A DNA stretch of 64,000 bases from Microbacterium sp. EYE_78 (GTDB lineage: Bacteria; Actinomycetota; Actinomycetes; Actinomycetales; Microbacteriaceae): positions 434,001 through 498,000 of the forward strand of contig NZ_JAHXMY010000002.1 in NCBI RefSeq assembly GCF_023149035.1, read 5' to 3'. This document shows positions 1 through 8,424 of the stretch, piece after piece (the first letter of the stretch is position 1; every line of letters begins with the position of its first letter). The position numbers were made by a program, and so were the translations under genes. Under the pieces are notes generated by a model, which was not told the origin of the DNA, did no database searches, and was given only the letters and a program-made list of their open reading frames with translations.

Positions 1-440
1 AGCGGCAGCGATCCGCTCGTGCCGTAGACGGTCTCGTCGCCGCGGACCTCGCCGGTGCCGGGGTCGATGAACACGGCGCGCGACTCGCTCGCGCCGAGGC
101 CGTCCTGCGCGAACATCACGCGCGTGGTGTCGCCCGGCGCGGGGGCGGGGCGCACCGCTGAGAGGGTCGCGTCGCCGGCGACGTGCGCCTCGGCGATCTC
201 GACCTGCTCGCCGAGCGTGAGCTGCGTGTCGGTCGCCGGCGCGTGCAGCTGCCGCGCGTAGACGGCCTGCTCGATCGTCGGCGCGATGGCGTAGAGGGCG
301 CCGCTGAGCGCGGCGACGAGGATGAACGGCCCGACGAGGATGCCGGCGTAGAAGTGCAGACGCACGAGGAACGCCCCGAACCAGCCGGGTCGTCGTGCGG
401 GTCGAGGGGGAGCGGGAGGGGAGGACAGAGTGGCGGTCAT
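1..440 (-). CDS. PepSY-associated membrane protein (N-terminal part)
   Basis: Only the first 146 codons are inside the window; the gene runs off the left edge. The ATG at 438-440 opens MTATLSSPPAPP, followed by a proline/arginine-rich cytoplasmic stretch and a membrane segment (LHFYAGILVGPFILVAALSGALY cut here to its gist: LHFYAGILVGP, then ALSGALYAI) at about residues 28-52. That pattern, then an extracytoplasmic region with FIDPGTGEVRG, is typical of PepSY_TM proteins, membrane proteins often linked to iron or copper uptake and redox. The family call rests on the N-terminal half only. It is followed on the same strand side by another membrane gene upstream at 543-1139. Confidence 0.75.
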   Translation of the reverse strand, partial: MTATLSSPPAPPRPARRPGWFGAFLVRLHFYAGILVGPFILVAALSGALYAIAPTIEQAVYARQLHAPATDTQLTLGEQVEIAEAHVAGDATLSAVRPAPAPGDTTRVMFAQDGLGASESRAVFIDPGTGEVRGDETVYGTSGSLP

Positions 441-542
441 GATCGCTTTCAAGAGGAGGGGATGCGGCGGATGCGCGCGCCGAGGGTGACGGCGCGCGGC
501 GCGCCGAGGCATCCCTCATCGGGAGCGAAGCGTCGGCGCGCG

Positions 543-1139
543 TCAGATCGTGAGCGCGCGCGGGGGAGCGCGGCCGGCGGCGACCCGGAGGACGACCGAG
601 CGCAGCACGGGAGCGGCGGCCGAGACCGACGGCAGCACCGGTCGGTCGAGTGCGCCGAGCGCGAGGACGGCGGCGAGGATGCGGCGGCGCGCCCAGCGGG
701 CGACGTCCGCGGCGATCGCGAGCAGGCGCCGCGCGGCGTGCTCGCCGCGGTGCACCGCGATGACGGTGACGAGCGCGGCGAGGCCGTGCATCGCCCACAT
801 GAGCGGGTCGGCGCCGATGGCCACCGTGGTGGCCCCGGCATCCATCGGCAGGTGCATGTGGTGCACGTGGGTGAGGCCGGAGGGCGTCACCGCGCCGACG
901 ACGAAGAGCGTGTGGAACAGCAGCTGGCTGAGCGTCACCGCAAGCGCGAGCCGCACGAGCGAGAGGCGGCGCCCGGTGAGGGCGGTGCAGACGAAGACCG
1001 AGAGGACGAGCGGCACGGCGATGCCGAGCCAGCCGGGCACGTCCCCGCCCGCGGCGACGTGCGACAGCAACGCGGCGAAGGTGGCGACGGATGCCGCGAT
1101 CCCACCGCGCACGACGCGGGAGAGACGGGACGGACGCAC
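543..1139 (-). CDS. hypothetical integral membrane protein
   Basis: I do not recognise the family. The 198-residue product has several hydrophobic segments (near residues 10-30, 38-55, 60-82, 100-125) and a His/Met-rich loop, HVHHMHLPMDAGA, between membrane helices, which could bind copper or another metal. The GTG at 1137-1139 is chosen because upstream sequence in frame loses membrane-protein character; the start is uncertain. It lies upstream of the PepSY_TM gene on the same strand with a gap of about 100 bases, so the two may form one unit. The metal link is inference. Confidence 0.6.
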   Translation of the reverse strand: MRPSRLSRVVRGGIAASVATFAALLSHVAAGGDVPGWLGIAVPLVLSVFVCTALTGRRLSLVRLALAVTLSQLLFHTLFVVGAVTPSGLTHVHHMHLPMDAGATTVAIGADPLMWAMHGLAALVTVIAVHRGEHAARRLLAIAADVARWARRRILAAVLALGALDRPVLPSVSAAAPVLRSVVLRVAAGRAPPRALTI

Positions 1140-1241
1140 AGATCCATTGTGGCAGGAGCGTTCCGCGGCGGAGCGCAACCCCTGGGCCGAAACCGGCCGG
1201 CGCACGTAGCGTGAGGCCAAGATCGACGCTCGGAGGACACC

Positions 1242-1526
1242 ATGACGAACTACGCGCAGCGCAATGCCGCGGTCCAGCGCAAGCAGATGGGGTCTGGCGC
1301 GTTCGTCGGCATCATCATGAGCCTGGTGTTCCTGGTGGTCGCCGCGGGCTTCGCGATCCTCGGGGTGCTGTTCATCACGATTCCGATGCCGGTGGTCGTG
1401 CTCGGCGTGCTGCTGCTGCTCGGCGCCGTCGTCACGGCGCTCGTCAGCGTCGGATGCATCGCCGAGTCGGTGCGCGCGCTCATCCGTCCCGCGAAGGCGA
1501 TGGACCGGGTCGAAGCGCTGCGCTGA
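1242..1526 (+). CDS. small two-helix membrane protein
   Basis: A 94-residue protein starting at ATG with a GGAGGA ribosome binding site eight bases upstream. It has a polar N-terminus (MTNYAQRNAAVQRKQ) and two hydrophobic segments, about residues 20-45 and 48-72, then a basic tail. No enzyme or binding motif is visible and I do not recognise the family. It is transcribed divergently from the membrane gene ending at 1139 and is followed 40 bases later by another small gene. Confidence 0.7.
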   Translation: MTNYAQRNAAVQRKQMGSGAFVGIIMSLVFLVVAAGFAILGVLFITIPMPVVVLGVLLLLGAVVTALVSVGCIAESVRALIRPAKAMDRVEALR

Positions 1527-1566
1527 GTCGCACCCCGCTCCCGTGCCGTGCTGACATGATGGCGGC

Positions 1567-1917
1567 ATGGTGGGGGAGATCGTCAGCGCAGTCGCAGAGG
1601 TGTTCGGTGCGGTGCTCTCGTCGGCGGGCGGTCCGCGGCGGGTGTTCTGCCGCAGCCGACTCGTCGACGGTCAGGGCGAAGGGCTGACGCTCGGCGAGGA
1701 GGTCGGCGGCGAGGCGACCGTCTCGGTGCGCCGCATCACGCTGGGCGACGTGCGGCTGAGGGGTGTCGTCGTCGGCGCGCTGCCGTTGCGTATGTCGTAT
1801 CTCGACGAGATTGATCAGCGCGCCGAGGTCTTCCGGATCGAGTGGGACGGCGGCGTGGGCGAGTGGACGCTGCCCGCGGTCCGCGCTCGCACCGTGCTGC
1901 GGTGGATCGGCGCCTGA
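1567..1917 (+). CDS. hypothetical protein
   Basis: A 116-residue protein with no recognised domain. It begins with a short hydrophobic helix (VSAVAEVFGAVLSS) and continues with alternating polar and hydrophobic stretches that look like beta strands, ending RTVLRWIGA. There is no clear ribosome binding site and the start is the only reasonable ATG. A good hairpin terminator follows at 1938-1967, supporting an expressed gene. Function unknown. Confidence 0.6.
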   Translation: MVGEIVSAVAEVFGAVLSSAGGPRRVFCRSRLVDGQGEGLTLGEEVGGEATVSVRRITLGDVRLRGVVVGALPLRMSYLDEIDQRAEVFRIEWDGGVGEWTLPAVRARTVLRWIGA

Positions 1918-1937
1918 GGACGCACGCTGAACGCACG

Positions 1938-1967
1938 AGAGCCCCGGACCTCACGGCCCGGGGCTCT
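1938..1967. terminator. bidirectional hairpin terminator
   Basis: A perfect 10-bp stem (agagccccgg with ccggggctct) with a 10-base loop lies between the convergent genes ending at 1917 and 1982. There is no long T tract, as is usual in high-GC actinomycetes. Confidence 0.75.
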
Positions 1968-1981
1968 CGATGTGTGCGGCG

Positions 1982-2263
1982 TCAGACCGCCTGCGCGAGG
2001 GCGAATCCGACGGATCCGTCCTCCTCGACGCGAGCGTCGAGGATGCGGTCGTCGAGCGCGACGCGGGTCGGCTCGTCGACGAAGACTCGGGCGCCGTCGC
2101 TTTCGACGACGGTGTCGCCGTCCGCGGGAGCGGGGGCGAGCGAGAGGGCGTAGCCGTTCTCGGGGTTGGATGCCTCGGCGATGCGGAGGCCACCGGTCTC
2201 GGTGGGGATCTGCGATGCGAGGTTCTTGACGGCACTGCTGGCGTTCTCGGTGAGTGTGAGCAT
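1982..2263 (-). CDS. HesB/IscA-like iron-sulfur family protein
   Basis: A 93-residue protein with the HesB/IscA-like outline: MLTLTENASSAVKNLA at the start, then GGLRIAE, a strand-rich middle and FVDEPTRVALDDRILDA, which matches the conserved region before the C-terminal strand. The ATG at 2261-2263 is preceded by GGAAGGGGAG, so it is preferred over upstream in-frame codons. Oddly, the product contains no cysteine, while true A-type carriers use three conserved cysteines to hold the cluster. It therefore probably cannot carry Fe-S in the usual way; a role in assembly is inference from the fold alone. Confidence 0.7.
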   Translation of the reverse strand: MLTLTENASSAVKNLASQIPTETGGLRIAEASNPENGYALSLAPAPADGDTVVESDGARVFVDEPTRVALDDRILDARVEEDGSVGFALAQAV

Positions 2264-2455
2264 GGCGCTCCCCTTCCGTGGATTGCGTTGCGTGAGTCGG
2301 CCACGATGCCGAGAATCCGCGGGGGTCGCAACCTGAGACACACGTTGACCGGGCACTCACACGTGTTACGGAGGTTTCGGGATCATCCCCGCGGCGTACG
2401 TCGGATCATCATGCGGGCCGATTCGGGCAGCGGGCGCGGCGGCTTGACTCGGATC

Positions 2456-2908
2456 ATGACGCATCACACCGCCTCCCGTCCGCTGCGACTCCTTGCGGCC
2501 GCGGGAGTCCTCGCTCCCGCGCTCGTGCTCACGCTCGCGGCCTGCAATCCGATGGACGCGCTGTCGAAGGTGCACGCCGAGGAGTTCGCCGACCGCGCCG
2601 CCGCCGAGGACGGCTGGGTCGGGGTGACGATGCCGGCGTGGATCCCCGACGACGCCGGGACGATCCGCAACGTCGCGTCGACGAACGAGACGAACGCCGT
2701 CATCGCGGTCGACGGTGGCGGCGAGCCGCGAGGCTGCGAGCAGGCGGAGCGTCGCGCGCTGCCGTTCGACAGCCGCTTCGGCAGCCTCGGCGAGCCGCTG
2801 CCGACGACGGTGCTCGCCTGCGGTCCCTACGAAGTGGTCGCGACCGACACCGGCTGGCTCGGCTGGTTCAGCGCGACGGAGGAGGGGCAGACGCCCGACG
2901 ACCTCTGA
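2456..2908 (+). CDS. putative lipoprotein
   Basis: A 150-residue secreted protein. The N-terminus is a lipoprotein signal: basic residues, a hydrophobic core and lipobox LAAC at about residues 25-28. The mature part includes DGWVGVTMPAWIPDDAG and ends in a region with two cysteines (GCEQAE, LACGPYEV) that may form a disulfide. I do not recognise the family. The ATG at 2456 gives the best signal peptide; an in-frame ATG at 2411 would add 15 residues. It is convergent with the MFS gene, with stops only a few bases apart. Confidence 0.7.
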   Translation: MTHHTASRPLRLLAAAGVLAPALVLTLAACNPMDALSKVHAEEFADRAAAEDGWVGVTMPAWIPDDAGTIRNVASTNETNAVIAVDGGGEPRGCEQAERRALPFDSRFGSLGEPLPTTVLACGPYEVVATDTGWLGWFSATEEGQTPDDL

Positions 2909-2911
2909 GCG

Positions 2912-4114
2912 TCATCGCTCCAGCGGCGCGCGCCGATCGACCCAGGCCAGCACACCGAGGGGGACGAGGGTGAAGACGGACACCACCGTGCCGACCACGA
3001 CGGGACCGAGCGGTCCGACCTGCGCGAGTGCGGATGCCGCGACCCCCGTCCCGATCGCGGTTCCCAGGTTGAAGATCGCCGTCGGGAGCGCCGTCGCGAG
3101 CACCGGTGCGGCCCCGCCGAATCGTGCCGCGAGGGCGACCAGGATCGGGTTGGACGACAGGCCCACGAGGCCGAGCGCGGCGAGGAAGACGATCGCCCCG
3201 AAGGGCGTGCCGGCGGTCGTCAGGAGCCCCACCATGGCCACCGAGGTCGCCGCAGCGGTCATGAGCGCCGTCCGATACGGTCGCGCGTCGCCGAGGCGGC
3301 CGCAGACCAGGGTGCCGATGAGCGATCCTGCACCGAAGACGAGGAGCGCGACAGGCACGATGTCCGCCGGGAGCCCGGCGGCGTGCGTGAGGAGCGGGTC
3401 GACATAGCTGTACACCGCGAGCACACTGCCGGTGACGAGCGCGCACGTCGCGAGCGCGAGCCAGAGCCGGAGTGAGCGCAGCGCTCGCAGCTCGGCCCGC
3501 ACCGACGGTGCCGACGGACGCGCAGGCTCGTCGACCACCGAGAACGTGACGACGGCCATGACGACGGCGGCGACAGTGAGGCCCCAGAACGCTCCGCGCC
3601 AGCCGACGAGCTGCCCGGCGAACGCACCGAGCGGCACACCCAGCACGTTCGACAGCATGCCGCCGGCGAGGACGACCCCCAGCGCCCGTGCACGCCCTGC
3701 CGGTCCCGCGATCGCCGCCGCGACGACCGAGGCGACCGCCCAGAACGCTCCGGTCGCGACGGCGGTGACGAATCGGGCGGCGAGGAGCATCGCGAAGGAC
3801 TCGGTCAGCGCGGCGGCGAGGTGCCCCGCGCCGAACACGGCGAGGGCGAGCGTCAGCGTGACGCGCCGCGGCATCCGCAGTGTGAGCAGCGCCATCGACG
3901 GCGCGCCGACGATCATCCCGACCGCGAAGACCGTGATCGTCAGACCAGCGTAGGCGACGGAGGTGTCGAAGTCGGTGGCGATGCCCGTGAGCAGTCCAGC
4001 GAGCACGAACTCGCTCGTGCCCATGAGGAACGTGCCCGCGGTGAGGGCGAGGATCGCGACAGGCAGGCGTGTGCGCGATCCCGGGCTCGTCGTCGGCGTG
4101 GTGAGTGTGGTCAT
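2912..4114 (-). CDS. MFS drug exporter of the Cmx/AraJ type
   Basis: A 400-residue, about 12-helix transporter of the DHA1 type. After a short tail it has the motif FLMGTSEFVLAGLL in helix 1, GxxxGAPSMALLTLRMPRR between helices 2 and 3 (motif A region) and a glycine/proline-rich GVPLGAFAGQLVGWR in helix 5 that matches the antiporter motif C region. This resembles the proton-driven efflux proteins Cmx/CmlR and AraJ. Substrate unknown; chloramphenicol or sugars are only guesses from family. It is read in the same direction as, and 6 bases downstream of, the alcohol dehydrogenase gene, so the two are probably co-transcribed. Confidence 0.85.
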   Translation of the reverse strand: MTTLTTPTTSPGSRTRLPVAILALTAGTFLMGTSEFVLAGLLTGIATDFDTSVAYAGLTITVFAVGMIVGAPSMALLTLRMPRRVTLTLALAVFGAGHLAAALTESFAMLLAARFVTAVATGAFWAVASVVAAAIAGPAGRARALGVVLAGGMLSNVLGVPLGAFAGQLVGWRGAFWGLTVAAVVMAVVTFSVVDEPARPSAPSVRAELRALRSLRLWLALATCALVTGSVLAVYSYVDPLLTHAAGLPADIVPVALLVFGAGSLIGTLVCGRLGDARPYRTALMTAAATSVAMVGLLTTAGTPFGAIVFLAALGLVGLSSNPILVALAARFGGAAPVLATALPTAIFNLGTAIGTGVAASALAQVGPLGPVVVGTVVSVFTLVPLGVLAWVDRRAPLER

Positions 4115-4120
4115 GTGCCG

Positions 4121-5146
4121 TCAGAACTCGAGCAGCACCTTGGTGGCGCGGCGCTCGTCCATCGCCCGGTAGCCCTCGGCCGCCTCGTCGAACGGGAGCG
4201 TCAGGTCGAAGACGGCGCCCGGGTCGATCTCGCGGTTCCAGATGAGCTCGATGAGGTGCTCGAGGTACTGGCGCACGGGGGCGGGGCCGCCGTGCAGGTG
4301 GATGCTCGAGAAGAACAGCTCGAGCCCGTCGATCTCGACGTCGTGCGAGACGCCGACGAAGCCGACGTGGCCGCCCATGCGGGTGGCCTGCCGAGCCTGG
4401 TCCATCGCCTCCTGCGTGCCGACGGCCTCGATGACGCTGTGCGCGCCGAGGCCGTCCGTCAGCTCCTTGATCTTCGCGACGCCGGCCTCGCCGCGCTCTT
4501 CGACGATGTCGGTCGCGCCGAACCTCTTCGCGAGCGCCTGGCGGTCGGCGTGGCGCGACATGGCGATGATCCGCTCGGCGCCGAGCTGCTTCGCGGCGAG
4601 GATGCCGAGCAGGCCCACCGCGCCGTCGCCGACGACTGCGACCGTCTTGCCGGGACCGGCCTCGGCGGCGACGGCAGCGAACCAGCCGGTGCCGAGCACG
4701 TCGGACGCCGCCAGCAGCGACGGGATGAGGTCGGGCGTCGGCTCGCCGGGGGTCTTGACGAGCGTGCCGTCGGCCAGCGGGATGCGGGCGTACTCGGCCT
4801 GCGTGCCGATCGCGCCCATCATCACGTTGTGCACGCAGCGTGACTGGTAGCCGGCGCGGCAGATCTCGCAGGTGTTGTCGGATGCCACGAACGACCCCAC
4901 GACGTAGTCGCCGGGCTGCAGGGTGGTGACCTCCGATCCGACCTCCTCGACGATGCCGATGTACTCGTGGCCCATGGGCTGCGGGGTGGTGCCGAGCGGC
5001 TCCGCGCCGCGGTAGGGCCAGAGGTCGGAGCCGCAGATGCAGGCGGCGGTCACGCGGATGACCGCGTCGGTGGGCTCTTCGATGCGCGACTTCTCGCGCT
5101 CTTCGACCCGGACGTCGCCGGGTCCGTACATCATCACTGCACGCAT
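4121..5146 (-). CDS. zinc-dependent alcohol dehydrogenase
   Basis: A 341-residue medium-chain dehydrogenase that oxidises or reduces alcohols/aldehydes with NAD(P). The N-terminal catalytic domain shows CICGSDLWPYRG with the catalytic zinc cysteine, GHEYIGIVEEVG with the second zinc ligands, and a lobe CEICRAGYQSRC with three of the four usual structural-zinc cysteines. The Rossmann domain contains VAVVGDGAVGLLG near the middle. The ATG at 5144-5146 has GGAG seven bases upstream. It is divergent from the XRE regulator at 5296, its probable regulator, and precedes the MFS exporter gene. Confidence 0.9.
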   Translation of the reverse strand: MRAVMMYGPGDVRVEEREKSRIEEPTDAVIRVTAACICGSDLWPYRGAEPLGTTPQPMGHEYIGIVEEVGSEVTTLQPGDYVVGSFVASDNTCEICRAGYQSRCVHNVMMGAIGTQAEYARIPLADGTLVKTPGEPTPDLIPSLLAASDVLGTGWFAAVAAEAGPGKTVAVVGDGAVGLLGILAAKQLGAERIIAMSRHADRQALAKRFGATDIVEERGEAGVAKIKELTDGLGAHSVIEAVGTQEAMDQARQATRMGGHVGFVGVSHDVEIDGLELFFSSIHLHGGPAPVRQYLEHLIELIWNREIDPGAVFDLTLPFDEAAEGYRAMDERRATKVLLEF

Positions 5147-5295
5147 GTCTGCTCCTTCGTGCGCTCGCCGTCGGGGGTGTGGGGCGGTGCGCGGCATCCA
5201 TGCAACTCGGGTTGCGCTCGCGCAGGGAGTCCCTGCCGTGAGGTGTACCAGCAGGGCATCCCATCGCGGCCGGGGCACGCCTACGCTCGGTGGTC

Positions 5296-6168
5296 ATGGA
5301 CAACAAGGCCGAGGTGCGCGAGTTCCTCACGTCGCGCCGGGCGAAGGTGACGCCGGATGCCGCGGGCCTCCCGGCCGGCGGCATCCGCAAGGTCCCGGGG
5401 CTCCGCCGCAGCGAGGTGGCGATGCTCGCCGGCGTGAGCGTGGAGTACTACGCGAAGCTCGAGCGCGGCGACATCCGAGGCGCGTCGGCCGCGGTGCTGG
5501 ACGCGATCGGGACGGCGCTGCAGCTGAACGACGCCGAGCGCACGCACCTGGCCGACCTCGCGCGGGCGGCCGACGGCATCCCACTGTCGGGTCGTGCCCG
5601 TGCGCGCGTGTCGAAGCAGGCGGCGTCGCGGCCGTCGCTGCAGTGGGCGCTCGAGTCGATGACCGACGGCATCGCGTTCGTGCGGAACGCGCAGATGGAC
5701 CTGCTGGCGACGAACACGCTTGCGCGCGCCTTCTATTCGCCGATGATCGGCGACGGCGGGCGGACGCCGAACATGGCGCGGTTCCAGTTCCTCGACCCCG
5801 CGTCGCACGAGTTCTACCCCGACTGGGAGCTGTTCGCGTCGATGTGCGTCGGCACGATGCGCGCCGAGGCGGGGCGCGACCCCCACAACCGCGAGATGCA
5901 GGACCTCGTGGGCGAGCTGTCGACGCGCAGCGACGTCTTTCGGCAGCTGTGGGGTGCGCACGACGTGCGCATTCACGGTGCGGGCACGAAGCGCTTCCGG
6001 CATCCGGTGGTGGGCGAGCTCACCCTCGTGTACGAGGAGCTGACCCTCACTGCCGAACCCGGCCTGACGATGCTCATCTACACGGCCGAGCCGGGTTCGC
6101 CGTCGGCCGAGCGGCTGCGGCTGCTCGCGTCGTGGGCGGCGCAGCAGGCGCCCGCCGAGTCCGTCTGA
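5296..6168 (+). CDS. XRE-family regulator with MmyB-like ligand domain
   Basis: A 290-residue regulator. The N-terminal helix-turn-helix (residues about 8-75) contains PGLRRSEVAMLAGVSVEYYAKLERG, the standard XRE signature, and the remainder is the MmyB-like domain (LLATNTLARAFYSP, LVGELSTRSDVFRQLW, HPVVGELTLVYEEL) thought to bind a small, perhaps fatty, ligand. It is divergent from the alcohol dehydrogenase gene with about 150 bases between, which is the usual layout for this family and its regulated oxidoreductase. The ATG at 5296 is chosen; a GTG lies six bases upstream. Confidence 0.9.
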   Translation: MDNKAEVREFLTSRRAKVTPDAAGLPAGGIRKVPGLRRSEVAMLAGVSVEYYAKLERGDIRGASAAVLDAIGTALQLNDAERTHLADLARAADGIPLSGRARARVSKQAASRPSLQWALESMTDGIAFVRNAQMDLLATNTLARAFYSPMIGDGGRTPNMARFQFLDPASHEFYPDWELFASMCVGTMRAEAGRDPHNREMQDLVGELSTRSDVFRQLWGAHDVRIHGAGTKRFRHPVVGELTLVYEELTLTAEPGLTMLIYTAEPGSPSAERLRLLASWAAQQAPAESV

Positions 6169-6183
6169 TCGTGAGGAGGAACC

Positions 6184-6579
6184 ATGCAGATCGAACGCCG
6201 ACCGACGGTCAAGAACCCGCCGGAGTGGTTCACGGGTGACGTCTGGCTCGACCCGGTCGCGACGCCGCAGAGCGACGGGCAGCAGGCGAACGCGGGCATC
6301 GTCCGGTTCGCGCCCGGCGCGCGGACTGCATGGCACTCGCACCCCGGCGGGCAGACGCTGCACGTCATCGAGGGTGTTGCGTACGTGCAGGCTCGCGGCG
6401 GTGAGATCGCGGAGGTGCCGGCGGGTCATACGGTGGTGTGCCCGCCCGACGAGGAGCACTGGCACGGAGCATCGCCCGACAGCTTCATGGCGCACGTCGC
6501 GGTCTGGGACGAGCTGCCCGGGCAGCCGTCGGCAGTGTGGGGCGAGCACGTGACCGACGCGGAGTACTCCGCGCGCTGA
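6184..6579 (+). CDS. cupin-domain protein
   Basis: A 131-residue single-domain cupin of the CV_2614/carboxymuconolactone-associated type. It starts 15 bases after the regulator with GAGGAG as ribosome binding site. Cupin motif 1 is seen as WHSHPGGQTLHVIEG and motif 2 as PDEEHWHGA, giving three or four histidines and a glutamate for metal binding. Proteins like this often accompany dehydrogenases in quinone or aldehyde detoxification. Substrate unknown. Confidence 0.85.
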   Translation: MQIERRPTVKNPPEWFTGDVWLDPVATPQSDGQQANAGIVRFAPGARTAWHSHPGGQTLHVIEGVAYVQARGGEIAEVPAGHTVVCPPDEEHWHGASPDSFMAHVAVWDELPGQPSAVWGEHVTDAEYSAR

Positions 6580-6640
6580 CCTGCCGGGCGGCTGGCCCGG
6601 CAGGTGAGAGACTTCTCTTCTCATCGAGGGGGAGGCTGCC

Positions 6641-7186
6641 GTGGGGCGGATGACGGTGCGCGCCGGCTGGATCGGCGCGATGGTCGCGGTGTTGCTGCTC
6701 GCTTCGGGCTGCGCGCCGGAGCCGGGCCCGTCGCCGAGTGCCTCGGTGAGCGAGTCGCCGACGCCGTCGTCGACACCCGAAGACACAGCGACCCCCACTC
6801 CCACCCCGACCCCGAGTGCCACCCCCGCGCCCACCGGACCGCCGGCGACGCGACCGGTCGAGTCGCCGACGCCGGATGCCGGCGGCATGACCGACGCGCA
6901 GGCCGGAGCGCTGTGCGCCGAGGAGCACCGGGGCGGCCAGAGCGCCGGGGACACCCAAATCGGCGACCCGACGGTGTACGAGCGGACGGTCTCGCCGCGC
7001 TGGTACGTCACGATCCTCGCCGAGAACGAGTTCGGCCAGTACTACCAGGAGTGCATCCTCGGCGGCACCCTCGCTGCTCCGGAGTGGTCGCTGACGCAGG
7101 GCACGCCCGCGGCGGATGTGACCGACGAGTACATCGAGCACCAGCGCACACACAACGAGGGCTTCGACGAGGACCACGACCACTGA
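6641..7186 (+). CDS. putative lipoprotein with Pro/Thr-rich linker
   Basis: A 181-residue secreted protein with lipobox LASGC at about residues 24-28, followed by a 55-residue low-complexity linker rich in Ser, Thr and Pro, then a small globular C-terminal domain with two cysteines (ALCAEEH, QECILGG) and an acidic, His-rich tail ending EDHDH. The GTG start has GGGGGAGG seven bases upstream. No family recognised. The linker suggests that the domain is held away from the membrane in the cell wall. Confidence 0.75.
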   Translation: MGRMTVRAGWIGAMVAVLLLASGCAPEPGPSPSASVSESPTPSSTPEDTATPTPTPTPSATPAPTGPPATRPVESPTPDAGGMTDAQAGALCAEEHRGGQSAGDTQIGDPTVYERTVSPRWYVTILAENEFGQYYQECILGGTLAAPEWSLTQGTPAADVTDEYIEHQRTHNEGFDEDHDH

Positions 7187-7211
7187 CGCGCCGCCTCGCT
7201 ACGGTGAGGAC

Positions 7212-8105
7212 ATGCCCGACATCTTCCCGGCCCGTGACTTCGCCCTCGACGGGCAGCGGTGCCGCGTCCACGTGTTCGATGTCGTGACCGGCTCCGACCG
7301 GATCGTGTTCGAGACCGACGAGGTGCTGCTCGAGGCGCCGAACTGGTGCGACGAGGGGCTGCTGCTGAACGGCGGCGGGCTGCTGTGGCTGCTCGACCCG
7401 GATGCCGGTGGTGCCGACATCGTCGAGGTGCCGTTCACCGGCATCCCACCCATCAACAACGATCACGTACTCGTGCCCGGGTCGGACGACCTCCTGCTCT
7501 CGGCGAACGACGGGCAGATCTACCGGGCGCCGCGGGGCGGAGGCGAGGCGACCCGGATCACGGATCCGGCGGACCCGTTCTTGCACTTCCTGCACGGGGT
7601 GAGTCCGGATGCCGCGTGGATCGCCTACACCGCGCTCGCCCTCGAGGACGGTCGGGTGCGCTCGGCAGACCTGCGCGTCGCGCGCATCGACGGAACCGAC
7701 GACACCCCGTTCACGACCGGGCAGATCGTCGACGGCAGCGAGTGGTCGCCCGACGGCGGGTGGATCTACTTGAACACCGAGCAGTTCTCCGAGACGCCCG
7801 GCCACGCGCAGATCGCGCGCCTGCGCCGGGATCGGTCGGGCATCGAGCAGCTCACGTTCGACGAGCGGGTCAACTGGTTTCCGCACCCCGCGCCGAACGG
7901 CCGCGCAACGGTCTACCTCAGCTACCCGCCCGGCACGGTCGGGCACCCGGCCGACGTCGAGGTCGAGCTGCGGCTCGTGCGCGACGGCGGCTGGCGGCAT
8001 CCGGAGACGGTCGCGACGCTGTTCGGCGGGCAGGGGACGATCAACGTGAACAGCTGGACGCCGGACGGGTCGCGGTTCGCGTACGTCGACTATCCGGTCG
8101 GCTGA
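7212..8105 (+). CDS. TolB/PD40-type beta-propeller protein
   Basis: A 297-residue cytoplasmic protein with repeated strands of the PD40/WD40-like type: GVSPDAAWIAYT, EWSPDGGWIYLNTEQ, NSWTPDGSRFAYVDYP are three copies of the PDG-x-W/I-x-Y motif of TolB-like propellers. No signal peptide is seen. Proteins of this kind are often annotated as biopolymer transporter or peptidase-like propellers; without a peptidase domain the role here is unknown, perhaps scaffolding or ligand binding. Confidence 0.75.
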   Translation: MPDIFPARDFALDGQRCRVHVFDVVTGSDRIVFETDEVLLEAPNWCDEGLLLNGGGLLWLLDPDAGGADIVEVPFTGIPPINNDHVLVPGSDDLLLSANDGQIYRAPRGGGEATRITDPADPFLHFLHGVSPDAAWIAYTALALEDGRVRSADLRVARIDGTDDTPFTTGQIVDGSEWSPDGGWIYLNTEQFSETPGHAQIARLRRDRSGIEQLTFDERVNWFPHPAPNGRATVYLSYPPGTVGHPADVEVELRLVRDGGWRHPETVATLFGGQGTINVNSWTPDGSRFAYVDYPVG

Positions 8106-8115
8106 GATCTTGATA

Positions 8116-8133
8116 GGCAAGTGTCAGCTTGCC
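8116..8133. promoter_or_regulatory. inverted repeat, probable ArsR operator
   Basis: The sequence ggcaagtgtcagcttgcc is a perfect 6-bp inverted repeat with a six-base spacer, 12 bases upstream of the ArsR-type gene start. Its place and symmetry fit autoregulation by that repressor. Confidence 0.55.
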
Positions 8134-8145
8134 GATGCTCGCCGC

Positions 8146-8424
8146 ATGGGTGATGTCTTCAAGGCGCTCGCCGACGAGACCCGTCGGATGATCCTCGACG
8201 ACCTCGCCGAGCGCGACGAGCAGACGCTGTTCGAGCTGTGCGTGCGCCTCGCCAATCGCGGCGTGACGCACAGCCGGCAGGCGGTGTCGCAGCACCTGGC
8301 CGTTCTCGAAGAGGCGGGCCTCGTACACAGCGAGCGTCGCGGCAAGTTCAAGTTCCACACGATCGACACCCGGCCGCTCGCGCAGATCGCCGACCGCTGG
8401 CCCGTGCCCCGAGGAGAGTCATGA
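8146..8424 (+). CDS. ArsR-family transcriptional regulator
   Basis: A 92-residue winged-helix repressor starting MGDVFKALADETRRMILDDL, the standard opening of ArsR-like proteins. The recognition helix is around SRQAVSQHLAVLEEAGLVHSERRG and the wing follows. No cysteine metal site is seen, so it belongs to the non-metal branch that usually controls a downstream enzyme. Its stop overlaps the ATG of the VOC gene by four bases (ATGA), so the two are translated together. The inverted repeat just upstream is its likely operator. Confidence 0.9.
   Translation: MGDVFKALADETRRMILDDLAERDEQTLFELCVRLANRGVTHSRQAVSQHLAVLEEAGLVHSERRGKFKFHTIDTRPLAQIADRWPVPRGES

Noticed and set aside
543..1568. Longer version of the membrane gene starting at 1568
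   Set aside because: The added N-terminal part is antisense to the gene at 1242-1526, is rich in Arg/His/Asp and has no family character.
8110..8424. Start of the ArsR gene at TTG 8110
   Set aside because: It would place the inverted-repeat operator inside the coding region, and the family start MGDVFKALADETRR begins at the ATG at 8146.
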